Source of the DNA: Gammaproteobacteria bacterium (ex Lamellibrachia satsuma)
Lineage (GTDB): Bacteria; Pseudomonadota; Gammaproteobacteria; Chromatiales; Chromatiaceae
Length of the DNA stretch: 64,000 bases
Assembly (NCBI GenBank): GCA_019623805.1
Contig: CP053680.1
Location: forward strand, 3,264,001-3,328,000
Reading direction: 5' to 3'
The notes beneath the pieces are model-generated. The model saw only the letters and a program-made list of their open reading frames with translations. It was not told the DNA's origin and ran no database searches. Shown piece by piece: positions 35,528-45,117 of this stretch. The position numbers and the translations under genes are program-made. Within the stretch, counting starts at the first letter, position 1; each line of letters opens with the position of its first letter.

Positions 35528-37714
35528 ATGCGCGTCAGATTGATAAAACTAAGAGGAGTCTGCAGTCTGTTGCTGATCGGCATGCTGTTGACCGGGTGCG
35601 ATGACTCCCCCTGGAACTCGCCTCACCCCGCCGGCGAGATGTCCAGCCAGGTGCTCTACCGCTCCTTCTCCGAGCGCCCCAAGCATCTCGATCCAGCCCG
35701 CTCCTACAGCTCCAATGAGTATGAGTTTATCGCCCAGATCTATGAGCCGCCGCTACAGTACCATTTTCTGAAACGGCCCTATGAGCTGGTGCCTCTGACC
35801 AGTGAGGGTATGCCCCAGGTCACCTACCTGGACGCCGACGGCAAGTCTCTGCCGGATGGTGCTCCGGTTGATGAGATCGCCTTCAGTGACTACCTGATCA
35901 CTATTCGACCGGGTATTCGCTTTCAACCCCATCCCCTGTTTGCCCGGGATGAGTCTGGTGAATTTCTCTACCATCAGTTGAATGAAAATCAGTTGGAAAC
36001 GCTGCATATTCTGGCCGATCTGCCGGTGAACAACAGCCGCGAACTGACGGCGGCGGACTACGTCTACCAGATTAAACGCCTCGCTTTTCCCCGTTTTCAC
36101 TGCCCTATCGCCGGGGTGATGAATGAGTACATCGTCGGTTTCAAGGCGTTTTCCGAGCGCCTGAGCGCCGAGGATAAACGGCTGCAGAAGAAGACCGGTC
36201 AAGAGCGTCCTTATGTCGATCTGCGGGAGTATGATCTGCCAGGTGTGGAGGTGGTGGACAACTACCGCTATCGCATCCGTCTCAAAGGTAAATATCCCCA
36301 GTTCGTCTACTGGATGGCGATGCCGTTCTTTGCCCCCATGCCTTGGGAGGCGGACCGCTTCTACGCCCAGCCAGGGTTGCGCAAGCGCAATATCAAACTG
36401 GACTGGTATCCGGTAGGCACCGGGGCGTTTATGTTGACGGAGAATAACCCCAACCTGCGCATGGTGCTGGCGCGCAATCCCAATTTTCATGGTGAGTCCT
36501 ATCCCCAAGTGGGTGAACCCGAGGACATCGCGGCTGGACTGTTGCAGGACGCCGGTTTGCCGCTGCCCTTTGTCGACAAGGCGGTCTATAGCCTGGAGAA
36601 GGAGACCATTCCCTACTGGAATAAATTTCTGCAGGGCTACTACGATACCTCCGGTATTTCGTCGGACAGTTTTGATCAGGCGGTGCAGTTCGGTGATCAG
36701 GGAGAGGTGGGGCTGACGGAGTCGATGCGGCAGAAAGGGATTCAGCTGACCACTGCTGTACAGACTTCCATCGGCTATTTTGGCTTCAATATGCGCGATT
36801 CGGTGGTCGGCGGGGATTCTGAACGGGCGCGGCTGCTGCGTCGTGCCATCGCCATTGCGGCGGACTACGAAGAGTTTATCTCCATCTTTGCCAATGGGCG
36901 GGGCATCCCGGCACAGGGAATGATTCCGCCGGGCATCTACGGCAACCGGCCTGGAGCCGAGGGAGTCAACCCCTACGTCTACGAGGTGATTGACGGTAAA
37001 CCCAAACGCCGTTCCATCGATGAGGCGAAGACGTTGTTGCAACAGGCGGGTTATACCGATGGGCGGGATCCGGACACAGGTAAACCACTGGTGCTCTACT
37101 ACGATGCCGTGGCGACCGGTCCGGATGACAAAGCAAGGATGAACTGGTGGCGCAAGCAGTTTACCAAGTTGGGTATACAGCTGGTGGTCCGCGCGACCGA
37201 TTACAACCGTTTTCAGGAGAAGATCCGCAAAGGCACCGGGCAGATGTATAGTTGGGGCTGGAATGCCGACTACCCTGATCCGGAGAACTTCTTCTTTCTC
37301 CTTTACGGCCCCAATTCCAAGGCGGACGGGGGAGGGGAGAACGCCTCTAACTACGCCAATCCTGAGTTTGATGGACTCTTCAGCAGGATGAAGAATATGG
37401 ATAACGGCCCCGAACGGATGGCAATCATCGACCAAATGATGGAGATACTGCGGCGGGATGCCCCCTGGTTGTTTGGTTATCACTCCAAGGCGTTCTCCCT
37501 GAGCCACGCCTGGTATCACAACGTAAAACCCAATCTGATGGCGAACAACACGTTGAAATACAAACGGGTCGACCCTGACTTGCGCCATGAGTCTCAGTTG
37601 GCATGGAATCAACCGGTGCTCTGGCCGGTGATTGGCACTGCGGTAATATTACTGCTCTCCCTTATTCCCGCCGTTGTGCTGTTCCGACGCCGGGAGAGGA
37701 GTGCTGCACGATGA
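35528..37714 (+). CDS. oligopeptide-type ABC substrate-binding lipoprotein (family 5)
   Basis: A 728-residue extracellular solute-binding protein of the OppA/DppA/YejA group. The lipobox LLTGC at about residue 20-24 marks a lipoprotein. Family 5 features follow (SFSERPKHLDPARSYSSNEYEF near 50; YSWGWNADYPDPENFFFLLY near 577). Unusually it ends in a hydrophobic span (PVIGTAVILLLSLIPAVVLF) with an RRRERS tail, so it may be anchored at both ends. The stop overlaps the first permease gene (ATGATG), making it the first gene of a five-cistron transporter unit. Peptide or microcin-like peptide uptake is the expected role. Confidence 0.9.
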   Translation: MRVRLIKLRGVCSLLLIGMLLTGCDDSPWNSPHPAGEMSSQVLYRSFSERPKHLDPARSYSSNEYEFIAQIYEPPLQYHFLKRPYELVPLTSEGMPQVTYLDADGKSLPDGAPVDEIAFSDYLITIRPGIRFQPHPLFARDESGEFLYHQLNENQLETLHILADLPVNNSRELTAADYVYQIKRLAFPRFHCPIAGVMNEYIVGFKAFSERLSAEDKRLQKKTGQERPYVDLREYDLPGVEVVDNYRYRIRLKGKYPQFVYWMAMPFFAPMPWEADRFYAQPGLRKRNIKLDWYPVGTGAFMLTENNPNLRMVLARNPNFHGESYPQVGEPEDIAAGLLQDAGLPLPFVDKAVYSLEKETIPYWNKFLQGYYDTSGISSDSFDQAVQFGDQGEVGLTESMRQKGIQLTTAVQTSIGYFGFNMRDSVVGGDSERARLLRRAIAIAADYEEFISIFANGRGIPAQGMIPPGIYGNRPGAEGVNPYVYEVIDGKPKRRSIDEAKTLLQQAGYTDGRDPDTGKPLVLYYDAVATGPDDKARMNWWRKQFTKLGIQLVVRATDYNRFQEKIRKGTGQMYSWGWNADYPDPENFFFLLYGPNSKADGGGENASNYANPEFDGLFSRMKNMDNGPERMAIIDQMMEILRRDAPWLFGYHSKAFSLSHAWYHNVKPNLMANNTLKYKRVDPDLRHESQLAWNQPVLWPVIGTAVILLLSLIPAVVLFRRRERSAAR

Positions 37715-38688
37715 TGGCCTATATTGTACGGCGGATGCTCTATGCCATCCCGATCCTGATCGGGGTGAACATCATCACCTTCCTACTCTTCTTCGTGGTC
37801 AACTCCCCTGATGATATGGCGCGCATGAATCTGGGCATGAAGCGCGTCACTCCCGCCGCTATCGAGGAGTGGAAAGCAGAGCGGGGCTACGATCTTCCGA
37901 TGCTCTACAATGAATCCGAGGCGGGTGCTGGACAGATCACCCGGACCATCTTCTTTCAGAAGTCGGTGAAGCTGTTTCAGTTTGATTTCGGCGTTTCCGA
38001 CAGCGGCCGCGATATCGGATACGACATCTCCCAGCGCATGTGGCCCAGTCTTGCCATCGCGGTGCCGGTGCTACTGGTTGGATTGGCGTTGAATATCACC
38101 TTCGCCCTGCTGATCGCCTTCTTTCGCGCCACCTATATCGATTTCTGGGGGGTAGTGATCTGCGTGGTGATGATGTCGATCTCAGCGCTTTTCTACATCA
38201 TCGGTGGGCAGTATCTGGTGGGGAAACTGCTCCATCTGGTGCCGATCTCGGGTTACAGCACCGGGCTGAGTGCGATCAAGTTTCTGCTCCTGCCGGTGAT
38301 CATCGGGGTCATTGGTGGTATCGGTGCCGGCACCCGCTGGTATCGCACCCTTTTTCTGGAGGAGATCAACAAGGACTATGTGCGCACTGCCCGGGCCAAG
38401 GGTTTGAGTGAGCAGTGGGTGCTGTTCGGCCATGTCTTTCAGAATGCGCTGATCCCGATCCTGACCGGCGTGGTGGCTGTGCTGCCGCTGCTATTCATGG
38501 GCAGTCTGATCACCGAATCCTTCTTTGGCGTACCGGGCCTGGGCAGTTACACCATCGATGCCATCAACCGGCAGGATTTCGCCATCGTGCGGGCGATGGT
38601 CTTTCTTGGCTCCGTGCTCTACATCATCGGACTGATACTGACCGATATCTCCTATACCATCGTCGATCCAAGGGTGCGATTGCAGTGA
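37711..38688 (+). CDS. yejB: ABC transporter permease, OppB/YejB type
   Basis: Inner-membrane permease of 325 residues. The N-terminus MAYIVRRMLYAIPILIGVNI is the usual first span of OppB/YejB proteins, and the cytoplasmic coupling loop EINKDYVRTARAKGLSEQWV near 223 is the EAA motif that docks the ATPase. The start is the ATG overlapping the stop of the binding protein; a longer in-frame start lies inside that gene and is rejected. The next permease gene follows only after an inserted GIY-YIG element, which breaks what was presumably a tight operon. Confidence 0.92.
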   Translation: MMAYIVRRMLYAIPILIGVNIITFLLFFVVNSPDDMARMNLGMKRVTPAAIEEWKAERGYDLPMLYNESEAGAGQITRTIFFQKSVKLFQFDFGVSDSGRDIGYDISQRMWPSLAIAVPVLLVGLALNITFALLIAFFRATYIDFWGVVICVVMMSISALFYIIGGQYLVGKLLHLVPISGYSTGLSAIKFLLLPVIIGVIGGIGAGTRWYRTLFLEEINKDYVRTARAKGLSEQWVLFGHVFQNALIPILTGVVAVLPLLFMGSLITESFFGVPGLGSYTIDAINRQDFAIVRAMVFLGSVLYIIGLILTDISYTIVDPRVRLQ

Positions 38689-38709
38689 TTCAGTCATGGA
38701 AGAGAATTT

Positions 38710-39058
38710 GTCATTTCGACCAGAGGGAGAAATCTCATGGCAAGGACGCAAAGCTACTACGTTTACCTCCTGACCAACAATAATGGGAAAGTTATGTATG
38801 TTGGGGTTACAAACGACCTGCAACGCAGAATATATGAACACAAACGGAAACTGGTTAAGGGTTTTACCCAAAGATACAACATTGATAAGTTGGTCTATTT
38901 CGAAGAAACCGATGATGTGGTTGCAGCTATTACAAGAGAAAAACAGATAAAAAAGTGGAGGCGAGAGAAGAAAAATGCATTGGTTGCAGAGACTAATCCT
39001 TGCTTTGAAGATATTGCGGCAGAATGGGATGGAGATTTCTCCTTGCGGTCGAAATGAC
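38710..39058. mobile_element. 349-bp element: GIY-YIG gene between 27-bp inverted repeats
   Basis: The left end GTCATTTCGACC...GAAATCTC (38710-38736) and the right end GAGATTTCTCC...GAAATGAC (39032-39058) are inverted repeats differing at 3 of 27 positions. The gene start abuts the left repeat and its stop codon is inside the right repeat. The arms match the MITE copies at 3898-3985 and 52.9 kb. The element lies between two permease genes of one operon. Confidence 0.8.
38737..39057 (+). CDS. small GIY-YIG nuclease domain protein
   Basis: 106 residues, essentially a lone GIY-YIG domain of the small UvrC-like (YhbQ-type) kind. VYLLTNNNGKVMYVGVTNDL at 9-28 holds the two strands of the motif. 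The catalytic Arg follows in LQRRIYEH, and the conserved Glu is expected in TREKQIKKWRREKK near 69. No DNA-binding tail is attached. Such domains cut DNA and occur in homing endonucleases and repair enzymes. The gene exactly fills an inverted-repeat-bounded cassette, so its likely job is tied to the movement or maintenance of that repeat. It is co-oriented with the transporter operon and does not need its own promoter. Confidence 0.9.
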   Translation: MARTQSYYVYLLTNNNGKVMYVGVTNDLQRRIYEHKRKLVKGFTQRYNIDKLVYFEETDDVVAAITREKQIKKWRREKKNALVAETNPCFEDIAAEWDGDFSLRSK

Positions 39059-39109
39059 AGAGTTCTATGAAACGCGTTGTTGAAAGAAACCAAATCGATA
39101 GAGTAATCC

Positions 39110-40507
39110 ATGCCTGATCTGGTGATTCTCTGGACCGACGCCTTGGTCTTCCTGCTGGTTTTACTGGCAGTCAGCTTTGCCCTGTTCGCCAGTCGGCGGG
39201 AACATCTGCGTGCCCCCTGGCGGCATGTGGCGCGCAGCCGTGTGGGTATGGGGGCGCTGGTGGTGCTCTCCTGTTATATCCTGATCGGCCTGCTCGACTC
39301 CATTCACTACCATCCCGATATGGATGGCACAGAGGGGGAGACCGCCGAGGTGCTGAGCCTCTTCGATCTTATGGTCACACCCTTGCGCACCCGCACCGAG
39401 AAGACCTATTCGGCACCGCTTGCAACACACCTCTACGCCAAGGAGACCATCGAACTGGCTGGTGGAAAAAGCCAACGTGACTATCCCCGGCTGAAGTTCG
39501 GCGGTGCCCATCTGGCAGACCCTGAACTCGACTGGGCTTCCGATATTTATCTTAATGTCATACACGGAACGCTGGAGGGCATAGTCTGCTGGCTGGGTCT
39601 CTCCGTCCTGTTTGTGGCGCTGATGGCGAGGCGGGAAAATTTGACCTTCGGGCAGATGCAGTCACGGGTGATTCGCTATGAGACGCCAATCCCCTGGCGT
39701 ACAGTGCTCATTACATTGGGCGTGCTGCTGGTGCTCGGTTTTATCCTGGGCGAACTGGCGGTTCAGTACCACCTCTTCGGCACCGACAAAGTGGGGGAGG
39801 ATGTCTTTTATCAGGCGTTGAAAAGTATCCGCACCGGACTGTTGATCGGTACCCTGACGACCATGGTGATGCTGCCTGCTGCGATCCTGCTCGGCATCAT
39901 GGCAGGTTATTTCCGGGGTTGGGTGGACGATCTGATCCAATACAGCTACACCACCCTCAACTCCATTCCAGGGGTGTTGCTGATCGCCGCCGCCATCCTC
40001 ATGATGCAGATCTACATGAGCAATCACGAAGCGGAGTTTGCCAGTCTGACCCAGCGGGCCGACCTGCGGCTGCTCTTTCTCTGCATGATCCTGGGAGTGA
40101 CCAGTTGGACAGGTCTCTGCCGTATGTTGCGGGGCGAGACTTTCAAATTGCGGGAGCTTGAGTATGTGCAGGCCTCCCAGGCCTTCGGTGTCGGTCACTT
40201 CACCATCATCGGCCGTCATATCCTGCCCAACGTGCTGCATATCGTATTGATCACCCTGGTGCTCGACTTCAGCGGCCTGGTGCTGGCGGAGGCGGTGCTC
40301 TCTTACGTCAATATAGGGGTCGATCCGACCATGAACAGTTGGGGCAATATGATCAACAGCGCCCGGCTCGAAATGGCCCGCGAGCCGATTGTCTGGTGGT
40401 CGCTGGCTGCAGCATTGATTTTCATGTTTACCCTGGTGCTCTCCGCCAACCTCTTTTCGGATGTGGTGCGGGATGCCTTTGATCCCAGACTGCGCACTAG
40501 CCGGTAG
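39110..40507 (+). CDS. yejE: ABC transporter permease, OppC/YejE type
   Basis: Second inner-membrane permease, 465 residues. It is longer than a typical OppC because of an N-terminal extension with one span and a periplasmic stretch of about 100 residues. The core begins near residue 240 (IRTGLLIGTLTTMVMLP). The coupling loop LRELEYVQASQAFGVGHF lies near 346 and the C-terminal GWGNMI-like segment (NSWGNMINSARLEM) near 409. In E. coli the yejE product is also extended at its N-terminus, which supports the Yej assignment. It overlaps the stop-start region of the ATPase gene. Confidence 0.9.
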   Translation: MPDLVILWTDALVFLLVLLAVSFALFASRREHLRAPWRHVARSRVGMGALVVLSCYILIGLLDSIHYHPDMDGTEGETAEVLSLFDLMVTPLRTRTEKTYSAPLATHLYAKETIELAGGKSQRDYPRLKFGGAHLADPELDWASDIYLNVIHGTLEGIVCWLGLSVLFVALMARRENLTFGQMQSRVIRYETPIPWRTVLITLGVLLVLGFILGELAVQYHLFGTDKVGEDVFYQALKSIRTGLLIGTLTTMVMLPAAILLGIMAGYFRGWVDDLIQYSYTTLNSIPGVLLIAAAILMMQIYMSNHEAEFASLTQRADLRLLFLCMILGVTSWTGLCRMLRGETFKLRELEYVQASQAFGVGHFTIIGRHILPNVLHIVLITLVLDFSGLVLAEAVLSYVNIGVDPTMNSWGNMINSARLEMAREPIVWWSLAAALIFMFTLVLSANLFSDVVRDAFDPRLRTSR

Positions 40508-40518
40508 TGATATTGCCC

Positions 40519-42525
40519 ATGAAAAATCATCTGTTAGCAATTGAAAACCTGCACACCCGGCTCGGTAACAAGCAGAACCCGGTGCGGGTGGTGGATGGTC
40601 TCAATCTGACCATTCGCCAGGGCGAGACGCTGGCGCTGCTGGGTGAATCGGGTTGCGGCAAATCGATGACCGCCCTCACCATGATGCGCCTGTTGCCGCC
40701 TTCCGGACGCATCAGCGATGGGCATGTCAAACTTGACGGTCTGGATCTGTTGACCCTTTCCGAACAGGAGATGCGCCAAGTGCGGGGCGGTCGCATGGGC
40801 ATGATCTTTCAGGAACCCATGACCTCCCTCAACCCGGTGCTGCGCATCGGTGATCAGATTGCCGAGGCGGTGCGCCTGCATGACAAACTGAGTGGCGCGG
40901 CTGTGACGGAGCGGGTGGTGGAACTGCTTGATTCTGTCGGTATTCCCGATCCCCGTCGCCGTGCCAGAGAGTATCCCCATCAGCTCTCCGGCGGCATGAA
41001 ACAGCGGGTAATGATCGCCATGGCACTGGCAGGGCGGCCAGAACTGTTGATCGCCGATGAACCCACCACAGCGCTGGATGTGACTATCCAGGCCCAGGTA
41101 TTGAACCTGCTGAAACAGTTGCAGCAGGAGACCGGCATGGCGATCCTGCTCATCACTCACGACTTGGGTGTGGTGGCGGAGACTGCTGACCGACTGGCGG
41201 TGATGTATGCGGGGCAGATCGTTGAGACTGCGGATGTTGGAGCCTTCTTTGAAGGCCCGAAACACCCCTACAGCCGCAAGCTTTTTGAATCTCTGCCGGA
41301 CAGTCACAAGCGGGACGAAAAACTGGCGGTCATCAGAGGGACGGTGCCGCCGCTGAACCAGCAGTTTTCGGGTTGCCGCTTTGTGGATCGCTGTGAACAG
41401 GCGGTATCCCGTTGTGGCAACGAGATACCCGACTGGGTCGACCTAACCGAACGGCAGGGCGTACGCTGCCTTATCTATGCCGACGACCCGATCACGCCCA
41501 CGCTGAGTGATACCTCCGTCGAGGCGGAAACCCATAGTTTGTCCCGGGTGGGTGATGAATCCCTGCTGGATGTAACGGATCTCAAGGTTCACTTTCCCAT
41601 CCATAAAGGCGTGTTTCGGCGTGTGGTGGGCCAGGTGCGGGCCGTGGATGGTCTCGGGCTGTCGATTGCCAAGGGACGAACCCTGGCCCTGGTGGGTGAG
41701 TCGGGTTGCGGCAAGACCACGGTTGGCAAGGGTATATTGCAACTGATCCGTCCCACCGAAGGGCAGGTGAAATTTGGCGAAGACGAACTGACGCAGTTGA
41801 AGGGAGAGGCGCTGCGCCAACGTCGCGCGGATATGCAGATTATCTTTCAGGATCCCATGTCCTCCATGAATCCGCGCATGCTGGTAGGGGAGATCATTGC
41901 CGAGGGGATGCGTGCGCAGAAGATCGGTAAAAAAAGAGATCGCAAGGTGCGGGTCAATCAGCTATTGGAACAAGTGGGACTGCATGCCGATGCAGCTACA
42001 CGTTATCCCCATGAGTTCTCCGGCGGTCAGCGTCAGCGCATCTGTGTCGCCCGTGCTCTGGCGGTGGAGCCGCAATTGATCGTCTGCGACGAACCCACCA
42101 GCGCGCTGGATGTGTCGGTGCAGGCGCAGATCCTCAACCTGTTGAAATCGCTGCAGCGAGAACTGGAGTTATCCTACCTCTTCATCACGCACAACATCTC
42201 GGTGGTTTCCTATCTGGCCGATGAGGTGGCAGTGATGTATCTGGGCCGTATTGTGGAGCAGGGCAGTGTCGAGAAGGTGCTGGGGTCGCCGGCGCATCCC
42301 TATACCAAAGCACTGCTTTCAGCCGTGCCTGTGCCCGACCCCGATTTTCAACGCTCGGTGATCCGTCTGGAGGGAGATATGCCTTCTCCCGCCAATCCGC
42401 CGAATGGCTGCCATTTTCATCCCCGTTGTCCAGAGGCCGTTGCAGCCTGTAGTGCCGGATACCCTGCTGAAACCACGATTTCAGAGACCCACCGCGTCAG
42501 GTGCTTCCGCATTGATCAGATATAA
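40519..42525 (+). CDS. yejF: dual-domain ABC ATPase, YejF/DppDF-like
   Basis: Two complete ABC ATPase domains fused in one chain of 668 residues. The first has [14 protein letters not shown] near 43, [15 protein letters not shown] near 156 and [11 protein letters not shown] near 176. The second has [13 protein letters not shown] near 393, [15 protein letters not shown] near 501 and [12 protein letters not shown] near 521. Both end in the oligopeptide-permease C-terminal extension with a Cys-rich signature ([11 protein letters not shown] and [11 protein letters not shown]), which in DppD/OppD relatives binds an iron-sulfur cluster. The ATG at 40519 is preferred to a GTG overlapping the permease stop. 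It powers the preceding permease pair. Confidence 0.94.
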   Translation: MKNHLLAIENLHTRLGNKQNPVRVVDGLNLTIRQGETLALLGESGCGKSMTALTMMRLLPPSGRISDGHVKLDGLDLLTLSEQEMRQVRGGRMGMIFQEPMTSLNPVLRIGDQIAEAVRLHDKLSGAAVTERVVELLDSVGIPDPRRRAREYPHQLSGGMKQRVMIAMALAGRPELLIADEPTTALDVTIQAQVLNLLKQLQQETGMAILLITHDLGVVAETADRLAVMYAGQIVETADVGAFFEGPKHPYSRKLFESLPDSHKRDEKLAVIRGTVPPLNQQFSGCRFVDRCEQAVSRCGNEIPDWVDLTERQGVRCLIYADDPITPTLSDTSVEAETHSLSRVGDESLLDVTDLKVHFPIHKGVFRRVVGQVRAVDGLGLSIAKGRTLALVGESGCGKTTVGKGILQLIRPTEGQVKFGEDELTQLKGEALRQRRADMQIIFQDPMSSMNPRMLVGEIIAEGMRAQKIGKKRDRKVRVNQLLEQVGLHADAATRYPHEFSGGQRQRICVARALAVEPQLIVCDEPTSALDVSVQAQILNLLKSLQRELELSYLFITHNISVVSYLADEVAVMYLGRIVEQGSVEKVLGSPAHPYTKALLSAVPVPDPDFQRSVIRLEGDMPSPANPPNGCHFHPRCPEAVAACSAGYPAETTISETHRVRCFRIDQI

Positions 42526-42629
42526 GAGCGTGTCCATGGTGATAAACACGGGTGTTCCTGGGAACATTATTCTCCTTGTGCTATATCTTCTGATAGACCA
42601 ATGCCGGATAAGGACAGGAGGATGGGAAG

Positions 42630-43754
42630 GTGATCAAGAAAAAAACACGCGTAAGAAGGACAAAGAAGGTGAGTGTTTCCAAAGCTGAAAAAGCGGGTCG
42701 TAAATTCTGCGATATGCCGGAAATGGCTGTGCGCCAAGTGCCACAGGATGTCGATCCGGGACGGGCTGCATTTATCCTGGATATGGATAACATCTGGGTA
42801 AACGGTACGGTTATCCATTACTGTTTTTTTGAACATACGAAACATGACTCGCCAACAAAATGGACAGGGAACGCAGCGGATAAACGTGCGGTGAGAAAAG
42901 CATTCAAAGAGTGGAAGGATCTGGGTATCGGCCTTGAATTCGTTGAAGTGAAAAATCTCGATGAAGCCGAAATAAGGATCGGCTTTAATCAGGATGAAGG
43001 CTCCTGGTCATATATCGGCACCTATCCGATGGGTAATATCTCAAAGCGTAAGCGAACGATGAACTTTGGCTGGTCGCTGACAACATCCCATGGAAAGGAT
43101 ACGGCGCTGCATGAGATTGGTCATTCCCTCGGTGCCAAACATGAACATCAGAATCCGTTTGCCGGCATTCAATGGAACCGGCAGGGGGTCTACGATTATT
43201 TCAGCGGCCCGCCGAATAACTGGAGCCGCAGAAAAATCGACAGCAATATTTTGGACGCAGTTTCTGAAAGTGACGTGGAAGGTTCGGGCTGGGACAGCAA
43301 TTCTGTCATGCATTACGAATTTCGGGCTGCTCTGATTGAAGGTCCGTCCCCCTATGATTCCACCGGCATTCATCCTGCTGCCGGCCTCTCACCCAAAGAC
43401 AAAAGCTGGGTACAGCATTTCTATCCGTTGCTGAGAAAAAAAGACTACATAAATCTGATGCCGTTTCAGTCTGAAGTTATTCAGATCGAAGCGGGCGGAC
43501 AGGTGAATCTGGTTATCAAGCCGCAAACAACGCGCAAATACACCATGCAGTCTTTTGGAGAGGCAGATACTTTGATGGTGCTTTTTGAGGATGGTGGAAC
43601 CGATGATCCCATCTATCTTCAAGCCGATGATGACAGCGGTACTGACTACAATGCCAGAATCGAGCATCGACTGATGAAAGGCACAACCTATATTCTCCGC
43701 GTTCGTCTTTACTGGGCCAATGCGGCGGGTGAAACGGCTGTTATGCTTTGGTAG
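42630..43754 (+). CDS. metzincin-type zinc metalloprotease with C-terminal beta domain
   Basis: 374 residues starting at a GTG preceded by AGGAGG. The zinc site is HEIGHSLGAKHEHQNP near 163, an astacin/matrixin-like HExxHxxGxxHE, and the Met-turn is NSVMHYEF near 227, so the protease domain looks active. The last 110 residues form a beta-rich domain similar to PPC domains (YTMQSFGEADTLMVLFEDGG). No signal peptide is visible and the N-terminus is very basic (KKKTRVRRTKK), so export by Sec is unlikely; a cytoplasmic, effector or activation-by-cleavage role are all possible. It opens the accessory island before the TIR gene. Confidence 0.85.
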   Translation: MIKKKTRVRRTKKVSVSKAEKAGRKFCDMPEMAVRQVPQDVDPGRAAFILDMDNIWVNGTVIHYCFFEHTKHDSPTKWTGNAADKRAVRKAFKEWKDLGIGLEFVEVKNLDEAEIRIGFNQDEGSWSYIGTYPMGNISKRKRTMNFGWSLTTSHGKDTALHEIGHSLGAKHEHQNPFAGIQWNRQGVYDYFSGPPNNWSRRKIDSNILDAVSESDVEGSGWDSNSVMHYEFRAALIEGPSPYDSTGIHPAAGLSPKDKSWVQHFYPLLRKKDYINLMPFQSEVIQIEAGGQVNLVIKPQTTRKYTMQSFGEADTLMVLFEDGGTDDPIYLQADDDSGTDYNARIEHRLMKGTTYILRVRLYWANAAGETAVMLW

Positions 43755-43832
43755 CGACTATCAGCAAGACCGGTTCACGGAAGAACCGGAGGGCTGTTGC
43801 ATTGCTCAATCAGGAAATAACCGCAGAGTTTG

Positions 43833-43898
43833 GTAGGGTGCGCCGTGCGCACCAGAATAAGCAGTTACAGCAATCATGGTGCGCGCGGCGCACCCTAC
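43833..43898. repeat. REP-like pair (GTAGGGTGCGC ... GCGCACCCTAC)
   Basis: Two half-palindromes, GTAGGGTGCGCCGTGCGCACC and GGTGCGCGCGGCGCACCCTAC, of the family also found between soxB and fabI. A separate hairpin CCGGTTC/GAACCGG lies at 43770-43789. Confidence 0.75.
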
Positions 43899-43977
43899 GT
43901 CTGTTACCTTATGAGAAGCCACACTCCATGCTAGCTATCACCACGAACTCGGAAACCTGAGTTAAAAGTAAAGGCCA

Positions 43978-44961
43978 ATGAGTAAAGAAATAAATATATT
44001 CGTCTCCTATAGTCATCGCGATGATGACTGGCATGAGCGGCTTATCGCCTTTCTGGACTCTCTCAAGTTTACCCGTTTGAAAGCGCTGGATCTGAAGAGT
44101 GGGAACCTGTATCAGAATGCCAGATTTCACTATCGCGCCTGGTCGGACAAACAGATCGATCTCGGCAGCAATTGGAAGCCGGAGATAGAAGATGCCATCC
44201 GGCAGGCGAGGGTGGCAGTATTGTTGGTTTCGACCGACTTTTTAGCCTCTGAGTTTATCCTCGAACAGGAGTTGCCACTGCTGATCGACCGCTCCAACAG
44301 CGGCGAACTTGCCATCTTTCCACTTATCATCCGTCCCTGCCTGTGGCAAGAAACCGCCTGGCTGCAGGAGATTCAGATATTTGATGCGGGGCAGGCTATG
44401 TCGGAACTGCCAAAGCATGAATGGGAGAAAAAACTTGTCGAATTTTCCCTGCGTATCGATGAGCAACTGGAGAGCGAACGGAGCGGTCAGGCGCTGGTGG
44501 ATGAAGAGGCAGATATTGTCGAGGAGATCATTGCTGCCTCCATTTCCACACAACCCATCTATACAGAGCCGTTTAAGGAGAAGAACGCCTCTGGCAACGA
44601 ATTCTATACCTGGAACGGTGTGCGCAAACTGATAGACGATTCTGGATTCTGCGAGACTGAAGAATACGTCGTCGATGGACTGCTGCTGTTCCGCACCGTG
44701 AAACAGCGTACTTGGCTTGCTGTTACGGAGCGGCAGCTGTTTTGTGTGCTGGATGGTGAAAAGACACGCAAGCGCGGAAGGCTTATACAGTGGCACGAAT
44801 CCTTGAATCAAAATCTACCAGTGCGCGCTCGTGACCGTGCCAACGCGCAAACCGGTTTGCTCAATGTCGGTACCCATGTGAACTGGCTCTATTCCAAACG
44901 GCTGCATAAAAGCCCGGGAGAGCTTGAGGAACAGGTCACCAAGCTGCTTGAGAATGCGTGA
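43978..44961 (+). CDS. TIR domain protein
   Basis: 327 residues. The first 150 form a bacterial TIR domain: INIFVSYSHRDDDWHERL at 5-22 is strand A and the BB-loop lead, VAVLLVSTDFLASEFILEQE near 80 carries the region of the catalytic Glu expected for NAD-cleaving TIRs, and FPLIIRPCLWQETAWL is strand D onwards. The C-terminal half is an unrecognised domain with a beta-rich section (RTWLAVTERQLFCVLDGE). Bacterial TIR proteins act as NADase effectors in antiphage defence or as host-interaction factors. No partner gene of a known TIR defence type (Thoeris ThsA, SIR2, STING) is adjacent; the neighbours are a metzincin and a DUF4157 protein. Confidence 0.85.
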   Translation: MSKEINIFVSYSHRDDDWHERLIAFLDSLKFTRLKALDLKSGNLYQNARFHYRAWSDKQIDLGSNWKPEIEDAIRQARVAVLLVSTDFLASEFILEQELPLLIDRSNSGELAIFPLIIRPCLWQETAWLQEIQIFDAGQAMSELPKHEWEKKLVEFSLRIDEQLESERSGQALVDEEADIVEEIIAASISTQPIYTEPFKEKNASGNEFYTWNGVRKLIDDSGFCETEEYVVDGLLLFRTVKQRTWLAVTERQLFCVLDGEKTRKRGRLIQWHESLNQNLPVRARDRANAQTGLLNVGTHVNWLYSKRLHKSPGELEEQVTKLLENA

Positions 44962-44980
44962 CGACAGGCCGACTACACTT

Positions 44981-45058
44981 TGTAGGAGCCGCGCCCCGCG
45001 GCGAAAAGGCGCCTGTATTTCACCACTATGCCGGATCGTGCCGGAGCGGTGCTTCTAC
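44981..45058. repeat. REP-like repeat (TGTAGGAGCCGCGCC family)
   Basis: TGTAGGAGCCGCGCCCCGCGGCGAAAAGGCGCC at the left with a degraded GCTTCTAC right end. Related copies are at 58683-58762 and 60588-60612. Confidence 0.7.
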
Positions 45059-45117
45059 GGGCAGATCATTGAAGAGTGGTCTACCTTTTAAGGAAGGATC
45101 TGAAAAACACCGACATC

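Noticed and set aside
35753-37612. Long antisense open frame (619 codons) opposite the binding-protein gene
   Set aside because: Shadow of a GC-rich real gene; no family resemblance and no translation signal.
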